A stretch of 22,715 nt of DNA from contig JBAXYJ010000015.1 in assembly GCA_041670885.1 (NCBI GenBank), positions 1 through 22,715 of the forward strand, written 5' to 3'. This stretch comes from JAJBWD01 sp041670885 (GTDB taxonomy: Bacteria > Bacillota > Clostridia > Clostridiales > Clostridiaceae). The notes beneath the pieces were generated by a model. The model ran no database searches. It saw only the letters and a list, made by a program, of their open reading frames with translations, and was not told the origin of the DNA. Of this stretch, positions 16,872-22,715 are shown piece after piece. Both the position numbers and the translations under genes were made by a program. Position 1 is the first letter of the stretch; each line of letters begins with the position of its first letter.

Positions 16872-17252
16872 CTATAATCTATTAATAAATTCTTTCACAT
16901 TTATTATGTACCTTTTATGAGTACCTTCGCCTATTTTTCCCTTTTCATCATAAGCTTCTACATTAAATGCAACCTTCTTACCAGTTACTTCTGATATTGA
17001 TGCTTTACAGGTAACCTTGGCTCCTATCTTAGTAGCCTTAATATGATTTACATTAATATTTATTCCTACAGATGAGTATCCTTCACTTAGAAACTTCTGA
17101 AGCAACGTCTGAGATACATTTTCCATTAGGGATATCAATGAAGGAGTTGAAAAGACGTCAACAGAACCAGATCCAATTTTTTTTGCAGACATATCTTCCG
17201 TTACTGTTGTCTCTTTTACTAATTCCTCTCCCAGCTTAATTCCATATTCCAT
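16872..17252 (-). CDS. FlK-like hotdog thioesterase
   Basis: A 126-residue single-domain hotdog protein. It aligns by motif with fluoroacetyl-CoA thioesterase FlK: threonine 36 (FSTPSL), glutamate 44 (LMENVS) and histidine 70 ([10 protein letters not shown]) have the same spacing (8 and 26 residues) as the FlK triad Thr42-Glu50-His76. It probably hydrolyses a small acyl-CoA; the true substrate is unknown and fluoroacetyl-CoA is unlikely in a clostridium. The ATG has AAGGAGG 6 bases upstream. It starts about 37 bases after ftsH, beyond the ftsH terminator, and 10 bases before fhs. I see no clear promoter in that gap, so it may depend on terminator read-through. Confidence 0.85.
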   Translation of the reverse strand: MEYGIKLGEELVKETTVTEDMSAKKIGSGSVDVFSTPSLISLMENVSQTLLQKFLSEGYSSVGININVNHIKATKIGAKVTCKASISEVTGKKVAFNVEAYDEKGKIGEGTHKRYIINVKEFINRL

Positions 17253-17269
17253 ATATTACCTCCTTATCA

Positions 17270-17298
17270 AAATAAAGAGGTTAGCTTAGCTAACCTCT
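17270..17298 (-). terminator. ftsH terminator
   Basis: The 10-bp perfect stem AGAGGTTAGC/GCTAACCTCT (17276-17285 with 17289-17298, 3-base loop) is followed by TTATTTTG on the minus strand. The ftsH stop codon (17290-17292) is inside the first arm. The T tract is interrupted, so partial read-through into the thioesterase-fhs genes is possible. Confidence 0.8.
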
Positions 17299-19098
17299 GT
17301 TAAATAATTCTTCAAATTCTGCTGCATCTAATTTTTCATTTTCGAGAAGAGCTTGTGCTACTAAGTGAAGTTTATTAATATTTTCTGTTAATAAATTTTG
17401 TGCTTTTGTGTAAGCTTCATCAATAAGCTTTCTTATTTCATTGTCAATTCTTGCAGCTACTTCTTCGCTGAAGTTTCTGCTTCTGCCTAAATCTCTTCCG
17501 ATAAATATCTCATCGTGGTCACCGCCAAAGCTGATTGGTCCAAGCTCATCGCTCATACCAAATTCCATAACCATCCTTCTTGCTATAGAAGTAGCTCTTT
17601 CTATATCACTTTTAGCTCCAGTGCTTATGTCTCCTAAAACCAGCTTTTCTGCCACTCTTCCACCTAACAATCCAACTATTTCATCTCTCAGCTTTTTGCT
17701 GGACATATAGGATCTGTCCTTTTCAGGAAGGTGCATAGTATATCCTCCAGCCATTCCTCTTGGTATTATACTGATCTGATGAACAGGATCCGCATGGGGA
17801 AGGAGCTTCATTACAACAGCATGACCTGCTTCATGATATGCTGTAAGTCTCTTATCTTCATCATCTATAACTCTGCTCTTTTTTTCCGGTCCTGCAACAA
17901 CTCTTGTTATTGCTTCTTCCAGTTCATCCATGCCAATCTTTGTCTTGCTGTTTCTAACTGAAAGAAGTGCTGCTTCATTCATCAGGTTCTCTATATCTGC
18001 TCCTGTAAAACCAGGAGTTCTTTTTGCCAGTATGTTAAGTTTAACATTTTCATCTAAAGGCTTATTCTTAGAATGAACCTTCATTATTTCTTCTCTTCCC
18101 TTTACATCAGGAATACCTACCAAAACCTGTCTGTCAAATCTGCCTGGTCTTAGCAGTGCAGGGTCTAATATGTCTGGCCTGTTGGTAGCTGCCAGCATAA
18201 TAATGCCTTCATTTATACCAAATCCGTCCATCTCAACAAGAAGCTGGTTTAAAGTCTGTTCCCTTTCATCGTGACCTCCGCCAAGACCTGCTCCTCTTTG
18301 TCTTCCAACTGCATCTATTTCATCAATAAATATTATACAAGGTGAATTCTTTTTAGCCTGCTCAAACAAGTCTCTTACTCTTGATGCTCCTACACCTACA
18401 AACATCTCAACAAAATCTGAACCTGATATGCTGAAAAATGGAACTCCAGCTTCTCCGGCGATTGCCTTTGCAAATAATGTTTTACCTGTTCCCGGAGGTC
18501 CTATGAGCAGAACTCCTTTTGGTATTCTAGCTCCCATATCCAGGTATTTTTTAGGTCTTTTAAGAAAATCAACTAATTCTGCCAGTTCTAATTTTTCTTC
18601 CTCTGCTCCTGCTACATCATTGAAGGTAATCTTTTGCTTATCCGGAGTTGCCATTTTAGCCTTACTCTTGCCAAAATTCATTACTCCTCTGCCGCCGCCT
18701 CCGCCTTGAGACTGCTGCATAAATACAAACCAGAAAATTATCATCATAACTACTGCTAAAACCATAGGCATATAAGTAAGCCATAAAGGAGTAGTAACAG
18801 GCTCAGTAAATTTCATATCTACCTGGCCATTATCTTTAGGATTTCTATTTATAAAATCATTTAGTGTCTCTATAGGAACATAGGTTTCAAAGCTTGTGCC
18901 ATCCTTTAGAGTACCAGTTATTTTATTATTCTCTTGTTTGAATTCTGCTGTTTTAATATTATCTTTGTTCCATTCCTTTTGAAATTGAGCATAAATAATG
19001 ATATTTGATGTTTTAGTGCCTTGTAACATAAAATAAGCTGATACAAAAACCATTGCAGTTATTATTAACCAAATTGCGCCACTTGATAGTTTCTTCAT
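17290..19098 (-). CDS. ftsH: ATP-dependent zinc metalloprotease FtsH
   Basis: Membrane-bound AAA+ protease that degrades misfolded membrane proteins and short-lived regulators as a hexamer. The 602-residue protein has a first membrane segment at about 9-27, an extracytoplasmic domain, a second membrane segment at about 107-127 and a glycine-rich linker. It then has Walker A GPPGTGKT (200-207), Walker B IIFIDEID (255-262), the second region of homology with [20 protein letters not shown] (304-323) and the zinc motif HEAGH (422-426). The ATG at 19098 has a G-rich ribosome site (GAGGGGGG). An ATG 4 bases upstream is out of frame. It has its own promoter after hpt. Confidence 0.98.
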   Translation of the reverse strand: MKKLSSGAIWLIITAMVFVSAYFMLQGTKTSNIIIYAQFQKEWNKDNIKTAEFKQENNKITGTLKDGTSFETYVPIETLNDFINRNPKDNGQVDMKFTEPVTTPLWLTYMPMVLAVVMMIIFWFVFMQQSQGGGGGRGVMNFGKSKAKMATPDKQKITFNDVAGAEEEKLELAELVDFLKRPKKYLDMGARIPKGVLLIGPPGTGKTLFAKAIAGEAGVPFFSISGSDFVEMFVGVGASRVRDLFEQAKKNSPCIIFIDEIDAVGRQRGAGLGGGHDEREQTLNQLLVEMDGFGINEGIIMLAATNRPDILDPALLRPGRFDRQVLVGIPDVKGREEIMKVHSKNKPLDENVKLNILAKRTPGFTGADIENLMNEAALLSVRNSKTKIGMDELEEAITRVVAGPEKKSRVIDDEDKRLTAYHEAGHAVVMKLLPHADPVHQISIIPRGMAGGYTMHLPEKDRSYMSSKKLRDEIVGLLGGRVAEKLVLGDISTGAKSDIERATSIARRMVMEFGMSDELGPISFGGDHDEIFIGRDLGRSRNFSEEVAARIDNEIRKLIDEAYTKAQNLLTENINKLHLVAQALLENEKLDAAEFEELFNRG

Positions 19099-19128
19099 CC
19101 ATGGCCCCCCTCTCTTTCAGTACATTAA

Positions 19129-19157
19129 ATTTTATCATAACAAAACTGCCTCTGCAA
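19129..19157 (-). promoter_or_regulatory. ftsH promoter
   Basis: The minus strand has TTGCAG (19152-19157), a 17-base spacer and TAAAAT (19129-19134) with an extended TGA before it. It lies in the 69-base hpt-ftsH gap, with a leader of about 25 bases. Read-through from tilS-hpt is also likely because no terminator follows hpt. Confidence 0.65.
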
Positions 19158-19167
19158 CAGATTATAA

Positions 19168-19704
19168 TTATTTATATATGTTTTCCTTTAATATACCTAT
19201 GTAAGGCAGGTTTCTATACTTTTCAGCATAATCAAGTCCATAGCCTACTACAAAATAATCAGGTATATCAAAGCCTAAATATTTCACAGACATATCTACC
19301 TTTCTTCTGTCAGGTTTATTAAGAAGGCAGGCTATATTAATACTCTTTGGGTCCCTTCCCTTAAGATACTCCATCAGATACCTTAGAGTAAAACCCGAGT
19401 CTATTATATCCTCAACTATTAAAACGTCCTTATCTTTAATCTCAAAGTCAAGATCTTTTAATATCCTTACTACGCCTGAAGACTGCGTTGTGTTGCCGTA
19501 GGATGATACAGCCATAAAATCCATACTGCAGGGAATAGTAATCTTTTTGAGAAGATCTGCCATGAAAAGAACTGAGCCCTTTAAAACGCCTATCAGTATC
19601 AAATCCTTACCCTTATAATCTTCACTTATCATACTTCCAATTTCAGTAATCTTCTGATATAGCTGCTGCTCTGTAAGCAGAATCTTTTCAAGATCATTTT
19701 GCAT
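19168..19704 (-). CDS. hpt: Hypoxanthine phosphoribosyltransferase
   Basis: Purine salvage: transfers phosphoribose from PRPP to hypoxanthine (and usually guanine). The 178-residue protein has VLKGS near residue 40, a flexible-loop region SSYGNTTQSSG (67-77), and the PRPP-binding motif VLIVEDIIDSGFTL (94-107). The ATG follows the tilS stop codon with no gap; its ribosome site GTGAGG lies within the tilS end, so translation is coupled. The tilS-hpt-ftsH order is conserved in Firmicutes. Confidence 0.97.
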   Translation of the reverse strand: MQNDLEKILLTEQQLYQKITEIGSMISEDYKGKDLILIGVLKGSVLFMADLLKKITIPCSMDFMAVSSYGNTTQSSGVVRILKDLDFEIKDKDVLIVEDIIDSGFTLRYLMEYLKGRDPKSINIACLLNKPDRRKVDMSVKYLGFDIPDYFVVGYGLDYAEKYRNLPYIGILKENIYK

Positions 19705-21087
19705 TTAAATATCCTCACTTTCAATTTTTATCTCAAGAATTTTTTTTGAATTTTTGTCCAATTTAAATTTATCACTTATCCTGTAATCATATACCCAGGC
19801 TATGACATCTCCAAAACATATAAGCGGTATTTCGTCTCTTTTTTCTCTTTCTATCTTTAGATCAATAAAAAGATCCTTCAGCTTTTTTTCACCGCTCATG
19901 CCAAGGGGCACAAACCTGTCTCCATCTGTTCTGAATCTTAACTGAATATCACCTTTTATTTTATCATAATCAAAATATTTTACATCTGAATTTTTTATTA
20001 ATTCTTCTTTTTTTTCAATAATATTTATAATTATATTAAGTCCTAATTCCTTTATATTATTTTCACCAATATTAAGTTTGAACATTTTATTTTTTTCTAT
20101 TTTTTTTGCTTTTACCTCTAATATTATATCCTTATAATTATTAATAGCAACTATTTCTTCCGGCAGATTTATTTTTCTTCCTGTTTCCCTGCCATATAAT
20201 TTAATCGTATCTTCTACATGGCAGCTTTCCAGATTATAGTTTTTTTTACTTACATAAAAAAATGCTTTCCTTATTATCCTGGTAAGTATTGCTGTGGGAA
20301 GAAAAAAGGCATCTTTCTTAATTATTACTCTTCCCTGGTTTTCCTCGCAATATTCCTTATATTTTTCCCATGATGCCTGATTTAAATATTCAATATCCGG
20401 CTCTAAGGTTCTTGATAATTTGTTTAGGGATTTTATTATATCACCCTCAAAATTTTGATTAATATATGGAATCAGCTCCAGCCTGATTTTATTTCTTTTA
20501 TATATGGCTTCACTATTTGTTCTGTCTATTCTTGGAATAATATTATTTTCCCTGCAGTATTCTTCAATTTCTTTTCTTGATACATTTATAAGCGGCCTTA
20601 TAAATATTTCGTCTCTAACAGGCTTAATGCCTATTAGTCCATCTAAGCCTGTTCCTCTCATAAGTCTCATGATTAAAGTTTCTGCGTTATCATTAGCATT
20701 ATGAGCCAGTGCTATTTTATCTATGGATAGCTTTTTCGAAAGCTCCTTAAAAAAGTTATATCTTATTTCTCTTCCACAGGTTTCTGTGGAAATTTTTCTT
20801 ATCCTGGCAATTTCCTCCACATTATACTGCCCCGAGTAAAATGGAATGTTATTTGATAAGCAATAATTTTTTACATACTCCTGGTCTAAGTCTCCCTCAA
20901 TTCCTCTTATTTTATGATTTATATGAGCAGCAAAAACTTTAAAATCTAAAGTCCTGCTTAATTCTATAAGTATATGAAGAAGGCACATAGAATCAGGCCC
21001 TCCGGAAACTCCTACAAGCACCTTCTGGCCTTTTTCTATCATATGATATTCTTCAATTGCTGCTTCTGCAATATTTCTGGCCTCCAC
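19705..21087 (-). CDS. tilS: tRNA(Ile)-lysidine synthase
   Basis: Attaches lysine to the wobble cytidine of CAT-anticodon tRNA-Ile2, using ATP, so that it reads AUA and is charged with isoleucine; essential in most bacteria. The 460-residue protein has the PP-loop motif SGGPDS at 28-33 in an N-terminal adenylating domain, then HNANDNAETLIMRLMRGTG (substrate recognition region) and a C-terminal domain. The start codon is GTG, with AAGGGTGA upstream. The gene is rich in AUA codons like its neighbours, so the cell depends on this activity. Its probable substrate tRNA is at 404-480. It is followed with no gap by hpt. Confidence 0.97.
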   Translation of the reverse strand: MEARNIAEAAIEEYHMIEKGQKVLVGVSGGPDSMCLLHILIELSRTLDFKVFAAHINHKIRGIEGDLDQEYVKNYCLSNNIPFYSGQYNVEEIARIRKISTETCGREIRYNFFKELSKKLSIDKIALAHNANDNAETLIMRLMRGTGLDGLIGIKPVRDEIFIRPLINVSRKEIEEYCRENNIIPRIDRTNSEAIYKRNKIRLELIPYINQNFEGDIIKSLNKLSRTLEPDIEYLNQASWEKYKEYCEENQGRVIIKKDAFFLPTAILTRIIRKAFFYVSKKNYNLESCHVEDTIKLYGRETGRKINLPEEIVAINNYKDIILEVKAKKIEKNKMFKLNIGENNIKELGLNIIINIIEKKEELIKNSDVKYFDYDKIKGDIQLRFRTDGDRFVPLGMSGEKKLKDLFIDLKIEREKRDEIPLICFGDVIAWVYDYRISDKFKLDKNSKKILEIKIESEDI

Positions 21088-21111
21088 ACTATCACCCTTT
21101 TTTTATTTCCT

Positions 21112-21120
21112 ATTATAGCA
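21112..21120 (-). promoter_or_regulatory. tilS promoter (extended -10)
   Basis: The minus strand has TGCTATAAT, an extended -10 box, 24 bases before the GTG start codon. No good -35 box is present at the usual distance (the region is occupied by the hairpin after spoIIE). The leader would be under 20 bases. Confidence 0.45.
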
Positions 21121-21121
21121 T

Positions 21122-21154
21122 AATAATAACCTGCAATAAATGCAGGCTATTATT
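21122..21154 (-). terminator. Hairpin after spoIIE
   Basis: A 14-bp stem (21122-21135 with 21141-21154, one G-T pair, 5-base loop) begins at the spoIIE stop codon. It is not followed by a T run, so it is a weak terminator or an mRNA 3' hairpin. The tilS -10 box directly follows it. Confidence 0.5.
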
Positions 21155-22715
21155 AATATATCTGATAAACCTTAGAAACTACCACTGTCATATCATCGTT
21201 TATCTTATTTTTTCTAAGCTCCTTTGATTTTTCCATTATTTCATTGCAAAGTTTTTCAGGATCTATTGTCTTTTTTGAAATAAGAAAGTCTTTAAGCCAT
21301 TCTGAGTCTCCCGCATTTTGATTATTATAGTCTAAAATCCCATCACTCATCATAATAATCATATCTCCCTGCTTAAGCTTTTTATTTTTTGTATCAATAT
21401 CCGCCTTATCAAGAACACCTATGGGAAGAGTCCTGGACTCAATAATCTCTACCTTTTCTCCGTTTTTTATAAAAGAAGGCACTGCACCTACCTTTATAAA
21501 ATCAGCCTCCCCCGAATAAAGATCAACACTCATCATATCTACCGTAGAGAATTTTTCATCCTGAGTAAATTTAAGTGTCATAATAGAATTTACTGTATTA
21601 ATTGCAGTAGTTTTTGAAAATCCATATCTGGTAAGCTTTTCAATCAGTTCCACAGAAGCCCTGCTTTCCTGACCTGCCTGAGGTCCCGTTCCCATTCCGT
21701 CACTTATTATACTTATATAATTTCCGTCATCAATATCACCAAAATAGTAACTATCACCGCAGCATACCTCTCCATCTTTACTTATGGATTGTACGAAGGA
21801 AGCAATATGATACTCAGGAGTCTCAACAAAATTAATACTGCAGTTATTTGAGGAGTCTATGCTGCACCCATCCTTTGAAAGGCACATAGTCTTATCTAAA
21901 GCCCTGTTTATTTCAGGAAGAATGTTTTTTTTACAAAATTGACTTCCATTGCAGGCAGTTCTGTCTATGTTAACAATGTTTCGGCCATTTTTTTCAACAA
22001 AGCAAAATACCTGGTTAAAGGAAATACCTTTTTTCCTAAGTGCTCTTTTAATCTTTTCTTCAGATATAGGATCAAATTTAATATATGAATCTATTTCTGA
22101 TGCCACTTCCTCCACTGAAAGAGCAATATTATTTATCTGAGATGCAATTATTTCTCTTCCTTCATTAAGCCTGCTTTCCCACATCTGACTTATTATAAAT
22201 CTATTAACAATATCCTCAGCACGCCTTATAAGCTCTGTCCTTTTTAAACATTTATCATCTAAAGACTTAGGAATAGATTTATTGCTGTTTTGATAATTTT
22301 CTATAAGCTCACTAAAGCCCTGATAAGTTTTGTAGCTTTCTCTCTTCCAGCATAAATTTCTCATGCTGCAGCCAGAGCATACAGTATCCGCCAGGTTTTG
22401 AATAAGCTCAGAGCTCTTATTTTTTATTGTCAGGTTTTCATTTCCAACCAGTTCATCTAAGGTATTTGACATCTTATAAAGTACATCTGAATAATTGTCT
22501 AATCTTCTATAGAATATCTTTTTTATTTTTTCTATATATATTCCATTCAAAAAATCTATTTTCTGATTATAATCAAACTCTATTCCAAGACTTTTATAAA
22601 AAGATTCCCTTACAACAAAGAAAATAACCGCTGCTATTAATGCTTCAATTAATTTATATGTAATAGAATAATTAGTATAAATTTTAATAAGTGAAAATGT
22701 TAAAATAAAGCTGAG
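21153..22715 (-). CDS. spoIIE: Stage II sporulation protein E, C-terminal part
   Basis: Membrane-bound PP2C phosphatase that dephosphorylates SpoIIAA to activate sigma-F in the forespore and helps polar septation. 520 residues are visible; the frame stays open to the right edge, so the 5' end and most of the membrane domain lie outside. The first 50 visible residues include hydrophobic stretches (LIEALIAAVIFFVV) that are the last membrane segments. A cysteine-rich central region follows (CSGCSMRNLCW and a second group near the middle). The phosphatase domain has GDSYYFGDIDDG, ISDGMGTGPQA, SDGILD and NDDMTVVV metal-binding aspartates. A TTG at 22550 is not the start, since coding continues upstream. 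Confidence 0.97.
   Translation of the reverse strand, partial: LSFILTFSLIKIYTNYSITYKLIEALIAAVIFFVVRESFYKSLGIEFDYNQKIDFLNGIYIEKIKKIFYRRLDNYSDVLYKMSNTLDELVGNENLTIKNKSSELIQNLADTVCSGCSMRNLCWKRESYKTYQGFSELIENYQNSNKSIPKSLDDKCLKRTELIRRAEDIVNRFIISQMWESRLNEGREIIASQINNIALSVEEVASEIDSYIKFDPISEEKIKRALRKKGISFNQVFCFVEKNGRNIVNIDRTACNGSQFCKKNILPEINRALDKTMCLSKDGCSIDSSNNCSINFVETPEYHIASFVQSISKDGEVCCGDSYYFGDIDDGNYISIISDGMGTGPQAGQESRASVELIEKLTRYGFSKTTAINTVNSIMTLKFTQDEKFSTVDMMSVDLYSGEADFIKVGAVPSFIKNGEKVEIIESRTLPIGVLDKADIDTKNKKLKQGDMIIMMSDGILDYNNQNAGDSEWLKDFLISKKTIDPEKLCNEIMEKSKELRKNKINDDMTVVVSKVYQIY

Noticed and set aside
19099..19102. ATG four bases upstream of ftsH as a small overlapping gene
   Set aside because: It is out of frame, only two bases from the G-rich ribosome site, and encodes a short unremarkable peptide.

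Overview
The window is AT-rich and compact, with strong Shine-Dalgarno sites and many near-consensus sigma-A promoters. A spoIIE-tilS-hpt-ftsH run, a formate-tetrahydrofolate ligase, a T-box-controlled glycyl-tRNA synthetase and an arginine deiminase pathway together point to a spore-forming Firmicute, most likely Clostridium sensu stricto. I cannot name a species. Every convincing gene is on the minus strand. The order spoIIE / tilS / hpt / ftsH / coaX / dusB / lysS recalls the origin-proximal region of Bacillus subtilis. The window therefore probably lies near oriC, with replication running from high to low coordinates.

Layout in transcription order (right to left): (i) the 3' part of spoIIE, cut by the right edge, then tilS-hpt and ftsH; (ii) a small FlK-like hotdog thioesterase followed by fhs; (iii) a gap with a plus-strand open stretch of unknown nature; (iv) coaX-dusB; (v) greA-lysS behind a promoter and a structured leader; (vi) tRNA-Asn, a T-box leader and glyS; (vii) murD with a TrmB-type regulator; (viii) an ArcD-type antiporter with a fold-type II PLP dehydratase; (ix) arcA-arcB-arcC; (x) a separate 5S rRNA-tRNA(CAT)-tRNA-Ala unit with its own promoter and terminator; (xi) promoters and leader of an rRNA operon whose 16S gene should begin just beyond the left edge.

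The most interesting signal is regulatory. The arcA and arcD promoters, about 2.7 kb apart, share one composite design. Each has two tandem ArgR-type boxes at identical distances upstream of a perfect TTGACA-17-TATAAT promoter, and a GC-rich inverted repeat AACCACC-N2-GGTGGTT just downstream of the start point. The second operator matches no site I know; the adjacent TrmB-like regulator is the obvious candidate to bind it. This would give arginine-dependent activation plus a second, roadblock-type input over uptake (ArcD), energy-yielding breakdown (ArcABC) and a threonine/serine dehydratase.

Other points: tilS lies in the same window as its probable substrate, a CAT-anticodon tRNA-Ile2; a tRNA-Asn gene appears to be co-transcribed with the glyS T-box; and five stop codons sit inside the hairpin that follows the gene.
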